From positions 2,232,001 to 2,296,000 of the forward strand of contig NZ_JAGIOI010000001.1 of assembly GCF_017876675.1 (NCBI RefSeq): 64,000 nucleotides of DNA, in the 5' to 3' direction. The notes under the pieces were generated by a model, which saw nothing but the letters and a program-made list of their open reading frames with translations, was not told where the DNA came from and made no database searches. Each line of letters opens with the position of its first letter. Position 1 is the stretch's first letter. Shown piece after piece: positions 32,902-41,768 of this stretch. Source of the DNA: Arthrobacter stackebrandtii. GTDB lineage: Bacteria > Actinomycetota > Actinomycetes > Actinomycetales > Micrococcaceae. A program made the position numbers and the translations under genes.

Positions 32902-32961
32902 GCCGCTTTGCCGAGGGCTGTTCACCACCGGCCCCGCGAAGGGTGCCGGCCGGAAATTGTC

Positions 32962-34353
32962 CTATGCCGGGGAGCCCTTCAAAACACCCTTGGGTTTTTG
33001 ACCCGCGGCTGTGGGCACCCGTGGCCGCCTTGCCCACAACCTTGAGCTGCGCGCGGACAGGGCCAGCAGCACCAGAATGTCCAGCGGCAGCCCGAAGATG
33101 TCGCTGCCGAATGGGACGGGTTGACCTGTGAAGAAGCCAATCGCGGCTGTCACCACCAGCAGGGCGGTGTACGCCAGGGCTGCGATCCGAGCCCAGTTGC
33201 TGCCCCGGAACACCAAGATTGCCAGCAGGTAGCACAGGCCCGCACCCAGCAAGGATGCCCCGGCGATGGCAACCAGAACCAGGTCCAGCCACCACGTCTC
33301 CGCGGCTGTTGCCGTGCCCGCCGCTTCCTCGGCAATGTGCCGCCAATCCCGCACGATCGCAATCGTTGCCAGCGTGCTCATCACCCCGCCAACCAGCATC
33401 AAGGCCACCCCGAGCGTGGTGGAGAGCGGCCGATGCTGCGCCCTGGCAATGCGGCGGGCGTCCAGGCCGGGCCCCAGCGGGTTGCCTCCGTCCGGGACGT
33501 GCACCTTGGCAAGGTCAATGACGGGCAGGTTGCCGTCCGTCTTGATGGAGTCGCCGCCCCCGTTGCGTGAGTGGTAGCCGGAGGAGAAGTCCTTGATCAC
33601 CCGGACCTCAACGTCGTCGCCGCTGTCCTCCAGCGTCTTGACGATGTGGTCCCGCTCAACGTCTGTGTCGGCGGCGATCTTGTGCGTGACCTGCAGGGTA
33701 AACAGGGAGAAGCCCACCGATTTGTCGAATGTGCCGCCGCCCATCCAGTCCGCCCTGTGGCCGCCGGGCAGCAGCCAGCCCTCCGGGCAGCGCCAGAACC
33801 TCACATGGTGGCGCTTGGCCGGGTTCCCCTCCACTTCCTGCTGGTAGGCCAGGTCCTGCTGGTGGCCGAACAGCAGCAGCGGGCTCACGGGCGCTTCGTC
33901 GTAGCTTCGTTTCATGACGGTGGAGGTGATGATGCGCCAGCTGGAGCCCAGCGTGACCTCGTCCGCGCGTATCCAGCCGGCACGGGTCATGGCTTGGTGC
34001 AGCTGGGCTTCGGTGCCCATGACAGCAAGGTTGATGGGGTCACCCAGCAAACCGTCGCTCGTCCTGGCCCGGCCAATGAAGTAGTTCGGAACGTAAATCT
34101 CCGTCAGGATCTTGTGGAGCCGCGGCAACACAAGGTAGGCAAGCAGCAGCCAGAACAGGAGGGCGAATGGGGCCAGCCGCCAGCCCCACCTGAAGTCTTC
34201 TGTGAACACGAGCCAGGCAAGCCAAATGGCTGCGAGTCCGCTGAACGCGAAGGCCAAGTTGTCAACGACTGCATTCATGGAGTCCCTGCGTGCGCGCCAC
34301 TTGCCGGCCCCTACCTGCGGGTCCTGCCGTTCCTGTGCTGGGTGGGCCTCCAT
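32962..34353 (-). CDS. LssY C-terminal domain membrane protein
   Basis: A 463-residue membrane protein. Two N-terminal hydrophobic segments are followed by a soluble LssY-C-like domain (about 80-250; GDPINLAVMGTEAQLHQAMTRAGWIRAD is the recognisable opening, GFSLFTLQVTHKIAADTDVERDHIV the end), then four C-terminal hydrophobic segments. The LssY_C domain occurs attached to PAP2 phosphatases and secretion-related membrane proteins; its biochemical role is not established. The first ATG gives an extra 25 basic residues; an internal ATG (MNAVVDN, near 34278) is an equally good start. Confidence 0.7.
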   Translation of the reverse strand: MEAHPAQERQDPQVGAGKWRARRDSMNAVVDNLAFAFSGLAAIWLAWLVFTEDFRWGWRLAPFALLFWLLLAYLVLPRLHKILTEIYVPNYFIGRARTSDGLLGDPINLAVMGTEAQLHQAMTRAGWIRADEVTLGSSWRIITSTVMKRSYDEAPVSPLLLFGHQQDLAYQQEVEGNPAKRHHVRFWRCPEGWLLPGGHRADWMGGGTFDKSVGFSLFTLQVTHKIAADTDVERDHIVKTLEDSGDDVEVRVIKDFSSGYHSRNGGGDSIKTDGNLPVIDLAKVHVPDGGNPLGPGLDARRIARAQHRPLSTTLGVALMLVGGVMSTLATIAIVRDWRHIAEEAAGTATAAETWWLDLVLVAIAGASLLGAGLCYLLAILVFRGSNWARIAALAYTALLVVTAAIGFFTGQPVPFGSDIFGLPLDILVLLALSARSSRLWARRPRVPTAAGQKPKGVLKGSPA

Positions 34354-34440
34354 GGGGCCATCCTAGTCTCGGGACTGCGGCAGGCGGGTCAACCGCAGGG
34401 CCGCCCGTCCGCCGTCGGGCATCAAGGGAAAATCCGCACC

Positions 34441-35226
34441 TTAGTTGAGCACACGGGTGCCCGCCGGCAGCGCGCCGTTGTCCATGAGGGCGAGGGCGGC
34501 GTCGGCCAGAGCGGTCAGGGCCACGCGCTGCATCCATGGGCCGTAGGAAATCCGGGCCACGCCCAGTTCCTGCAGCCTGGACGGCGGCAGCGAACCCGGC
34601 ACATTGATGACGGAAACAAGCCCAGGCCCGACGCCGGCAACAAGCGACTTGACCGTGTGCTCGTCCAGCTTGCCGGGGAAGAACACGCAGGCGGCGCCCA
34701 CCTCCAGGTAGGCCCGGCCGCGCTCAATGGCGGACTCGAGGACCTCGCCCGGATCGCGGTCGCCGGCCAGCAGGAATGCATCGGTGCGGGCGTTGAGGAC
34801 AAAGTCGATGCCCTCGGCTGCGCCGGCGTCGACGGCCTGCTTCATGCGCGCCACCGACTGCGCCAGCGGCAGCATCTGGTCCTCGATGTTGGCGCCCACG
34901 ATGCCCACGCCCACGGCCCGCCGGACGGTTTCGGCGGGATTGCCGTAGCCGCGCTCCAGGTCCGCCGTGACGGGCAGCTCGGTGGCGGCGGCGATCCGCC
35001 CGACCGCCTCAATCATGGTGGCCACGGGCATGTGCTCGCCATCCTCATAACCGTACGACGCCGCGATCGAATGGCTCGCCGTGGCGAGCGCCGTGGTCCC
35101 GGGCAGGTCCGCCACCACCTTCGCGCTGACGGCGTCCCACACATTCGCCAGCTGCAGGATCTGCGGCGCGCGGTGGAGGCGGAGCAGTTCGGACGCCTTG
35201 CTTGCAGTGCTGGAAGTAGTGTTCAT
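34441..35226 (-). CDS. Isocitrate lyase/PEP mutase family enzyme
   Basis: A 261-residue TIM-barrel enzyme of the ICL/PEPM superfamily, which makes or breaks C-C or P-C bonds next to a carboxylate. Segments LQLANVWDAVSAKVV, ADLERGYGNPAETVRR and GANIEDQM match the family metal site (Asp/Glu cluster). The KKCGH motif of true isocitrate lyases is absent, so 2-methylisocitrate-lyase-like, oxaloacetate-hydrolase-like or phosphonate activities are all possible. Monocistronic; a TACGCT -10 box lies 8 nt before the ATG. Confidence 0.82.
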   Translation of the reverse strand: MNTTSSTASKASELLRLHRAPQILQLANVWDAVSAKVVADLPGTTALATASHSIAASYGYEDGEHMPVATMIEAVGRIAAATELPVTADLERGYGNPAETVRRAVGVGIVGANIEDQMLPLAQSVARMKQAVDAGAAEGIDFVLNARTDAFLLAGDRDPGEVLESAIERGRAYLEVGAACVFFPGKLDEHTVKSLVAGVGPGLVSVINVPGSLPPSRLQELGVARISYGPWMQRVALTALADAALALMDNGALPAGTRVLN

Positions 35227-35234
35227 ACTGATTG

Positions 35235-35240
35235 AGCGTA
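35235..35240 (-). promoter_or_regulatory. -10 box TACGCT of the PEP-mutase-family gene
   Basis: Minus-strand TACGCT followed by 8 nt and ATG at 35226. This suggests a leaderless or nearly leaderless transcript. Confidence 0.45.
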
Positions 35241-35323
35241 GCCCGGTGGACCGCCGGCCGGTACCCCCTGCCGCGGGGCTGGTGCGCCGTGCATGATTGC
35301 GCCGGCGCCGCCAGGGCCGACCG

Positions 35324-35776
35324 TCAGCGGGTGTCCAGGTCCTCGAAGATCAGGAAGGTCTGCGTGTCCAGCACCCCGGGCATGGACTGCAACTGGTCGA
35401 AGACGACCCGCCGCAGCCCCATGTTGTCCTCGGCGCGCACCAATAGGATCACGTCGAAGTCGCCGCCCACCAGGGCAATGTGGGCCACCTCCGGAATGGC
35501 CCGCAGTTCCTCGCGCAGTTCCCGCCACGCATGCTGGCTGACCTTCAGGGTCACGTAGGCGCTTGACTTGAGCCCCGCCTTGACCGGGTCCACGAGCGCC
35601 GTGAACTTGGTCAGGATCCCGGTCTCGGTGAGCCGGGAAATCCGCGCATAGGCGTGGGCGCGGGAGACATGCACGTTGGCGGCCACGGCGCTGACGGATA
35701 TCCGCCCGTCCCGGACCAGTTCGGCAATGATCTTCCGGTCCACGTCATCCAGGGGGACCTGGCTGCCTGTTTCCAT
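35324..35776 (-). CDS. Lrp/AsnC-family regulator, probable bkd regulator
   Basis: A 150-residue Lrp/AsnC protein. The N-terminal winged helix covers about 1-60 (LDDVDRKIIAELVRDGRISVSAVAANVHVSRAHAYARISRL) and the C-terminal RAM effector domain about 70-145, with HIALVGGDFDVILLVRA. The ATG at 35776 has a GGGGAGGA ribosome binding site, better than the upstream ATG at 35791. It is divergent from the 2-oxo acid dehydrogenase operon, the position of BkdR, which responds to branched-chain amino acids; that role is inferred from context. Confidence 0.88.
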   Translation of the reverse strand: METGSQVPLDDVDRKIIAELVRDGRISVSAVAANVHVSRAHAYARISRLTETGILTKFTALVDPVKAGLKSSAYVTLKVSQHAWRELREELRAIPEVAHIALVGGDFDVILLVRAEDNMGLRRVVFDQLQSMPGVLDTQTFLIFEDLDTR

Positions 35777-36011
35777 GATGTTCCTCCCCACCGTCGCCGG
35801 GCCGGGCAGTTCCCGTCCGCCGGGATGGCCGGCAGCCGGACGAGCTGCGCGCCAGGGCGCCTCCCGCCACGATTGTGTCTTTCAGACTATGCAGTACGTG
35901 CGTAAAGTTCCAGAGTTTCCCCGAGTAATGGCGACGTTCCGCAATCAATTCCATACTGAAATGAACGGAACATCTTTGCTGGCAGGACCAGCTGGGAGGA
36001 GTGAGTGTTCA

Positions 36012-37217
36012 ATGACGAACCATCCGGAATTCTTGAACCACCCCGGGAATGCGGCGCTGCAGGCGGGCAGCCGCGGACTGACGGGCGAGTACCTGCTGCC
36101 GTCCGCGGAACCCGTCCGGCTCATCAACGCCGACGGCACGGCGCACTCCGGCGGCAAGTACAAGGAAAGCTACACGCTGCCCGCGCCGGAAACCCTGCTC
36201 CAGGGGTACGGCGGGCTGGTCACGGGCCGGCGGATCAACGAACAGGCCGGTGCGCTGGTGCGGCAGGGGCGGATGGCGGTGTATCCGTCGTCGTACGGTC
36301 AGGAAGCGTGCCAGGTTGCGGCGGGGATGTGCCTGCGCCGCAGCGACTGGCTGTTCCCCACCTACCGCGATTCCGTGGCCGTCATTGGCCGCGGCGTGCC
36401 GCCCATGGCAGCGTTCGAGGCGCTGCGCGGGGACTGGCACAGCGGCTTCGACCCCAACCGCTACAACACGGCCTTGCCGGCCACGCCGCTGGCCACCCAG
36501 CTGCTGCACGCGGTGGGTGTGGCGCACGGGGCCAAGCTGCGCGGGGAGGACACCGTGGTGCTGGCCCTGTGCGGCGACGGCGCCACGAGCGAGGGCGACT
36601 TCCACGTGGCCCTGAACTTTGCCGCCGTCTTCCACGTTCCGGCCGTGTTCCTGGTCCAAAACAACCAGTACGCCATCTCGGTTCCGCTCATCCACCAGTC
36701 GGTGGCGCCGTCCCTGGCCCACAAGGCCATTGGCTACGGCATGCCCGGCGAGCGCGTGGACGGCAACGACCTCGCCGCCCTGCTGGCCGTGCTGGGCAGT
36801 GCCGTGGACCGGGCCCGCAACGGCGGGGGCCCCGCCCTGGTGGAGGCCCACACCTACCGGATGGAGGCGCACACCAACGCCGACGATTCCACCCGCTACC
36901 GCTCCGCCGCAGAGGTGGCGCAGTGGGTTCCGAGGGACCCGCTGATGCGGCTGAAAAAATACCTGTACGACGCCGGGGCGCTGGGTTCCGCTGCAGCGGA
37001 GCGTTTCGCCGCGGCCGCCGAGGAGACGGCGCAGGCGCTGCGTGACGGACTCAATGCCGAGACCCGGCCCGACCCGCTGGACATGTTCCGCTTTGTGTTC
37101 AGCGAGCCCACCCCTCAGCTGCGCGAGCAAGGCCGGCAGCTGGAAGCCGAACTCGCCGCGGGCCAGGCTGCCGCCGGCCATGCATCCGCAGCCCAGCCGT
37201 CAGCGGGCCGGCCATGA
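36012..37217 (+). CDS. 2-oxo acid dehydrogenase E1 component, alpha subunit
   Basis: The thiamine-diphosphate subunit of a branched-chain 2-oxo acid or pyruvate dehydrogenase complex. The 401-residue protein has the ThDP motif GDGATSEGDFHVALNFAAVFHVPAVFLVQNN, and DWLFPTYRDSVAVIGRGV and YRMEAHTNADDSTRYR typical of the BCKDH/PDH alpha family. The ATG at 36012 is supported by GGGAGGA about 11 bases upstream. Ala/Gln-rich tail. Stop overlaps the beta-subunit start by 4 bases. The divergent Lrp gene favours the branched-chain complex (BkdA), but this is not proven. Confidence 0.88.
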   Translation: MTNHPEFLNHPGNAALQAGSRGLTGEYLLPSAEPVRLINADGTAHSGGKYKESYTLPAPETLLQGYGGLVTGRRINEQAGALVRQGRMAVYPSSYGQEACQVAAGMCLRRSDWLFPTYRDSVAVIGRGVPPMAAFEALRGDWHSGFDPNRYNTALPATPLATQLLHAVGVAHGAKLRGEDTVVLALCGDGATSEGDFHVALNFAAVFHVPAVFLVQNNQYAISVPLIHQSVAPSLAHKAIGYGMPGERVDGNDLAALLAVLGSAVDRARNGGGPALVEAHTYRMEAHTNADDSTRYRSAAEVAQWVPRDPLMRLKKYLYDAGALGSAAAERFAAAAEETAQALRDGLNAETRPDPLDMFRFVFSEPTPQLREQGRQLEAELAAGQAAAGHASAAQPSAGRP

Positions 37218-38284
37218 CGGCGGCACCAGCCATCAACGCCCCGGCATTGTCCGGGGTGCAGAGCCTGACGTTTGCCAAGGCGCTGACCCTGGCCATGGCG
37301 GACGCCATGGAGGCCGACCCTTCAGTGGTGGTTTTTGGTGTGGACGTGGGGAAGCTGGGCGGCGTGTTCCGCGTGACGGACGGGCTGACCTCCCGGTTCG
37401 GGGAGGAACGCTGCTTTGACACGCCGCTGGCCGAGTCCGGCATTGTTGGCATGGCCACCGGCATGGCCATGAACGGCATGCGCCCGGTGGTGGAGATGCA
37501 GTTCGACGCCTTTGCCTTCCCGGCGTTTGAACAGATCACCAGCCACGTGGCCAAGACGGGCAACCGCACACGCGGGCAGGTCCGGCTGCCCCTGGTCATC
37601 CGCATCCCCTACGCCGGCGGGATCGGCGGGGTGGAGCACCACTGCGATTCCTCGGAGGCGCACTACGCCCACACCCCAGGCCTGGTTGTGCTGACGCCGT
37701 CGTCGGTTGCGGACGCCTACACCCTGCTTCGCGAGGCCATCGAGTCCCCGGACCCCGTGGTGTTCATGGAGCCGAAGAAGCTGTACTTCACCAAGGCCAC
37801 GGTGGACCTGGACGCGCTGCGCTCCCGGCACTCATCGCCCGCCGATCGGGGAGGGGCCAATGGCGTGCCGTCCAGCATCGGGCGGGCAACCGTGCTGCGC
37901 GAGGGCACCGACGCCACGCTCATCGCGTACGGCCCGTCCGTGGCGCCGGCGCTCGCCGCCGCGGAGACCGCGGCCGCCGAGGGCCGCTCCTTGCAGGTCA
38001 TCGACGTGCGTTCACTGGTGCCGTTCGACGACGACACCGTCAACGCCGCTGTCCGGTCCACGGGCCGCGTGGTGGTCGTCGCGGAGGCGCCGGGCTTTGC
38101 CTCGATGGCGTCGGAGATCGCGGCGCGCATCCAGGAGCACTGTTTCCATTCGCTGGCCGCACCCGTGCTGCGCGTGAGCGGATTCGACGTCCCCTACCCG
38201 CCGCCGCGGCTGGAAAAGTACTACCTGCCCGGCGTTGACCGTATTCTCGACGCAGTCGACCGGCTCCAATGGGAGGAATCATGA
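37214..38284 (+). CDS. 2-oxo acid dehydrogenase E1 component, beta subunit
   Basis: A 356-residue transketolase-fold beta subunit that completes the E1 heterotetramer. Family segments VVVFGVDVGKLGGVFRVTDGL, FDTPLAESGIVGMATGMAMNGMRPVVEMQFDAFAFPAFEQI and the C-terminal RVSGFDVPYPPPRLEKYYLPG are clear. Compared with BCKDH beta it carries a short Gly/Ser-rich insert around residue 210. Overlaps both neighbours by 4 bases, so E1alpha, E1beta and E2 are co-translated. Confidence 0.9.
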   Translation: MTAAPAINAPALSGVQSLTFAKALTLAMADAMEADPSVVVFGVDVGKLGGVFRVTDGLTSRFGEERCFDTPLAESGIVGMATGMAMNGMRPVVEMQFDAFAFPAFEQITSHVAKTGNRTRGQVRLPLVIRIPYAGGIGGVEHHCDSSEAHYAHTPGLVVLTPSSVADAYTLLREAIESPDPVVFMEPKKLYFTKATVDLDALRSRHSSPADRGGANGVPSSIGRATVLREGTDATLIAYGPSVAPALAAAETAAAEGRSLQVIDVRSLVPFDDDTVNAAVRSTGRVVVVAEAPGFASMASEIAARIQEHCFHSLAAPVLRVSGFDVPYPPPRLEKYYLPGVDRILDAVDRLQWEES

Positions 38285-39633
38285 GCGTCCAAACAGGAGG
38301 GCAGGTGTTCCTGCTGCCGGACCTGGGCGAGGGGCTTGTCGAGGCCGAACTCGTCTCGTGGCTGGTCGCCGTGGGCGACTCCGTGCAAGTCGACCAGCCC
38401 ATCGCAGAGGTGGAAACCGCCAAGTCCGTGGTGGAGGTGCCCTCGCCCTACGCGGGAACGGTGGCCACGCTGCACTGCGAGGAGGGCGGCACCCTGGAAG
38501 TGGGCCAGCCGCTGGTCACGATCGCGGCGGACGGCACCGCGGTCCCTGAACCCGAAGTTGCTGGCTCCGGAAATGTCCTCATCGGCTACGGGACCTCCGG
38601 TGTGGGCGGCCCCGGCCGCAGCCGTCCCGCCGTGCAGGCCGCGGCGGCACGGCAGGCGCCGCTGGTGGTGTCGCCCGTGGTGCGCAAGCTGGCGCACGAG
38701 AACCGAATTGCGCTCGCCGGTCTCGAGGGCACCGGCGCGGGCGGGCTGATCCTGCGCGCCGACGTGGAAGCGGCCATCGCAAGGGCCGGGGCAGCAGGCA
38801 TGGCCGCGGCCGGGACGCCAGCCGCGCCCGGCACACCTGCGGAACCACTCGGGAAGGAACCGCACATGGCAGACCAGCGCGGGGAGGCGCCGGCACCCGG
38901 GGAGGTGTCCGCCGTCGTGGATCAGCGCACGGGCCTGGCGGTGCTCTCACGGACCCCGCTGGCGGGGCTGCGGAAGGCGGCGGCCGAGGCCATGGTGCGC
39001 AGCCGGCGCGAGATCCCGGATGCCACGGTCTGGGTGGACGTGGACGCCACGGCGCTGATGGAGCTGCGGCGCGGGCTCCAGACGAAGGGTTCTGCACCGG
39101 GGCTGCTGGCGTTCGTGGCGCGGTTTGCGGCGGCGGGGCTGGCCCGGTTCCCGCAACTCAATTCGCAGCTGGCCAGCGAAGGCGGCACGGATTTCCTGGT
39201 GGAGTTCGGCGGCATCAACCTGGGCTTCGCAACGCAAACCGAACGCGGGCTGGTGGTGCCGGTGCTCCGCAACGCGCAGGGCCGCAGCGCCCGGGAACTG
39301 GACGCCGCCATCCGCGGGCTGACCGGGCGGGCGCTGGAGGGGCATGCCGGGCCGGGCGAACTGGGCGGCGGCACGTTCACCATCAACAATTACGGGGTGC
39401 TGGGCGTGGACGGATCGGCCACCATCATCAACCGTCCGGAGGCCGCCATGCTGGGCCTGGGGCGCATCACGGACAAGCCGTGGGTGGTGGACGGGGCGCT
39501 GTGCGTGCGGAAAATGACGGAGCTGACGCTGTCGTTCGACCACCGGGTCTGCGACGGCGCAGTGGCCGCCGGCTTTCTGCGCTTCGTGGCCGACGCCATG
39601 GAAAACCCGGCCTCGGTGTTGGCCGACTTGTAG
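38281..39633 (+). CDS. Dihydrolipoamide acyltransferase (E2)
   Basis: The E2 core of the 2-oxo acid dehydrogenase complex, 450 residues with three domains. A lipoyl domain (about 8-82) has the lipoyl-lysine at Lys48 in VETAKSVVEV. A peripheral-subunit-binding domain lies at about 135-170 (VSPVVRKLAHENRIAL). The catalytic domain (about 210-450) has LTLSFDHRVCDGAVAAGFL, the His and Asp of the active site. Alanine/proline linkers join the domains. No E3 gene follows, so a shared dihydrolipoamide dehydrogenase elsewhere must serve the complex. Confidence 0.93.
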   Translation: MSVQTGGQVFLLPDLGEGLVEAELVSWLVAVGDSVQVDQPIAEVETAKSVVEVPSPYAGTVATLHCEEGGTLEVGQPLVTIAADGTAVPEPEVAGSGNVLIGYGTSGVGGPGRSRPAVQAAAARQAPLVVSPVVRKLAHENRIALAGLEGTGAGGLILRADVEAAIARAGAAGMAAAGTPAAPGTPAEPLGKEPHMADQRGEAPAPGEVSAVVDQRTGLAVLSRTPLAGLRKAAAEAMVRSRREIPDATVWVDVDATALMELRRGLQTKGSAPGLLAFVARFAAAGLARFPQLNSQLASEGGTDFLVEFGGINLGFATQTERGLVVPVLRNAQGRSARELDAAIRGLTGRALEGHAGPGELGGGTFTINNYGVLGVDGSATIINRPEAAMLGLGRITDKPWVVDGALCVRKMTELTLSFDHRVCDGAVAAGFLRFVADAMENPASVLADL

Positions 39634-39683
39634 GGTTGGGGCAGGCCGCCCGGCCCGGATCCACTTGAACGGAGGGACGCAGC

Positions 39684-40445
39684 ATGCCCGAACAGCCGGC
39701 ATGGCAGGACCTTGGCGGCGGCAGCTACGTCCTCGCCAGCAGTGCCGCGCGGGCACTGGTGAACATCGGGCTTGTGGTGGGCACCCGCCGCGCGCTGCTG
39801 ATCGACACCGGCTGCGGGCCCCGCCATGCCGCCGAAATCCTCTCCGCCGTGCGGGAGCTCACCGCCCTGCCGCTCACCGTGGTCAACACCCATGCCCACT
39901 GGGACCACTTCTTCGGCAACGCCTTCTTCGCAGCGGAGGGCGCCAAACGTGCCGCCGGGAGTGCCGCGATTGATGCCGGTGGTGCCAAGCACGACGGCGG
40001 CACCGAGTTTTGGGCACACGCCGCCGCCCTGCGTGGCATGCAGGAGACGGGGGAGTCGCAGCGGGTTGCGGTGGCGGGCCCCGAACCCGAGATGGCGGCC
40101 GGGGCCGGGCCATGCACGGAACTTGTCCTGCCCACGCACCTTGTCCGCGACCGGCCTGTGCGCCTGGACCTGGGCGGGGTGGCCGTGGAGTTGTTCAGCA
40201 TGGGCCGGGGCCACACGGACGGCGACCTCATGGTGGGCGCACCCGGCGTCCTGTTTGCCGGCGACGTGCTGGAGGAGGGCGCCCCGCCGCAGTTCGAGGA
40301 CGCCTTCCCGGCCGAGTGGTCCGCGGTGCTGATGCAGTTGGGCCGCATGGGGGAACGCTACCCGGTCATGGTGCCCGGACACGGCCGCCCGGTCGATGCG
40401 GCGTTCGCCGCCAGGCTCGCAAGCGCCGTCGAGGCCCGCGCCTGA
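39684..40445 (+). CDS. MBL-fold metallo-hydrolase
   Basis: A 253-residue metallo-beta-lactamase-fold hydrolase with the metal motif THAHWDH (HxHxDH) at about 71-77, then SMGRGHTDGDLMV for the third metal ligand region and MVPGHGRPVD near the C-terminus. The layout (LVVGTRRALLIDTGCG near the N-terminus) is that of the subclass B-like or glyoxalase-II-like group; the substrate is unknown. It starts 50 bases after the E2 gene with a GGAGGGA site and might belong to the same transcript. An insert of about 20 residues after NAFFAAEGAKRA is unusual. Confidence 0.82.
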   Translation: MPEQPAWQDLGGGSYVLASSAARALVNIGLVVGTRRALLIDTGCGPRHAAEILSAVRELTALPLTVVNTHAHWDHFFGNAFFAAEGAKRAAGSAAIDAGGAKHDGGTEFWAHAAALRGMQETGESQRVAVAGPEPEMAAGAGPCTELVLPTHLVRDRPVRLDLGGVAVELFSMGRGHTDGDLMVGAPGVLFAGDVLEEGAPPQFEDAFPAEWSAVLMQLGRMGERYPVMVPGHGRPVDAAFAARLASAVEARA

Positions 40446-40455
40446 GAGATCCGCT

Positions 40456-41652
40456 TTAGCGTTGCACTGGCCGGTTGCGCGGGATCCAGTAGCCGAGCAC
40501 CGCAGCAGCGGCCAGACCCAGCACGCCCGTCGCGGCGATGCCGAACGCCAGGCTGACGGCGGCCGTCAGCCCGGCCAGGATGGCCGGGCCGCTCGAGCCG
40601 CCGATGTCGGAGAAGAAACGCCAGATGCCCAGAAACTGGGCGCGTCCGCTGCGCGGTGAATAGTCGGCGCCAAGCGTCATGATCAGGCCCGAACCAATGC
40701 CGTTGCCGAATCCCACCAGCAGCGCCGCCAGCAGCAGGGTGATGGCGCCCGTGGTCAGCGGCATGAGCAGCAGGGCCACGCCCATGAGCACCATGGACGG
40801 AACGGCCACCCAGTTGCGGCCCTTCCTGTCCATTACCTTCCCTGCCGGGTAGAACACCAGCATGTCGATGGCCCCGGACAGCCCGTAGATGATGGAGGTG
40901 GCGGCCGGGCTGAGGCCCAGGTTGTCAGCCCACAGCGGCACCACCACCTGGCGGGAGGAGCGGACGGCACTGACCAGCAGCACGCCGATGCCAACCGTCA
41001 GGAAAATTCTTCGGTTGGCGGCCAGCAGGGCCCCGATCGGGGGGGCAGGCCCGGCAGGTGCCGGCCCGTCGCCGCTGACAAGGTCCGGCAGGCCCCATGC
41101 GAGCGCTCCCGCACCGGCCACGGCAATGGCCGCCACCCAGTAGGCGCCGGGCAGGCCCCACAAGTGGATGACCAGGGCGCCCACAAACGGTCCCGCGAAC
41201 AGCCCGATCCGCCCCACGCCGCCCAGCGTGGACATGGCCCGCGCCCGCATGAGCGGCGGCACCGCCTCTGTCAGGTAGCTTTGGCGCGCCAGGTTGAATA
41301 CCGCCGCCGCGGCCCCGATGAGGAACACTCCGGCCGCAAACATGAAGAGGTTGAGCGCAAACACACAGCACAGCATGGCGCCCACGCTCAGGGCCGCCGC
41401 ACCCAGCATGCCGCGGCGCTCACCAAACCTTGCCGTGATCATGGAGGCGGGGATGTTGCTGACCAGCGAGCCGATGCCGATCAGGGCCACGACCAGCGCC
41501 GCCCCGGCCAGCGAGGAGCCCTGCTCGCGGGCGGTGAGCGGGATGATGGGCAGGATGGCGCCTTCGCCGATCCCAAACAGCAACGACGGCCCAAACGCCG
41601 GAACGGCAATGGACCACAGGCTGAAGTCTCCGGGATTCCCTGATTTGCTCAC
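40456..41652 (-). CDS. MFS transporter, DHA1-like
   Basis: A 398-residue membrane protein with about 12 transmembrane segments of the major facilitator superfamily, resembling drug or metabolite exporters. The loop between helices 2 and 3 reads ARFGERRGMLG, and between 8 and 9 GKVMDRKGRNWVAV, both MFS loop signatures. The GTG at 41652 (VSKSGNPG) is chosen because a GGTGGGG site precedes it; the longer open frame upstream encodes only Arg/Pro-rich sequence. The substrate is unknown. Confidence 0.83.
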   Translation of the reverse strand: MSKSGNPGDFSLWSIAVPAFGPSLLFGIGEGAILPIIPLTAREQGSSLAGAALVVALIGIGSLVSNIPASMITARFGERRGMLGAAALSVGAMLCCVFALNLFMFAAGVFLIGAAAAVFNLARQSYLTEAVPPLMRARAMSTLGGVGRIGLFAGPFVGALVIHLWGLPGAYWVAAIAVAGAGALAWGLPDLVSGDGPAPAGPAPPIGALLAANRRIFLTVGIGVLLVSAVRSSRQVVVPLWADNLGLSPAATSIIYGLSGAIDMLVFYPAGKVMDRKGRNWVAVPSMVLMGVALLLMPLTTGAITLLLAALLVGFGNGIGSGLIMTLGADYSPRSGRAQFLGIWRFFSDIGGSSGPAILAGLTAAVSLAFGIAATGVLGLAAAAVLGYWIPRNRPVQR

Positions 41653-41768
41653 TGACCCCACCTTAGCCCCGAGCCCCGCCCCGCCCGCGGACGCCCGCCC
41701 GCCTTGGAAAACCCGGCGGACGGAAAACACCATTGACGCGGCGGCGCCAACACGCGAATCATGGAACC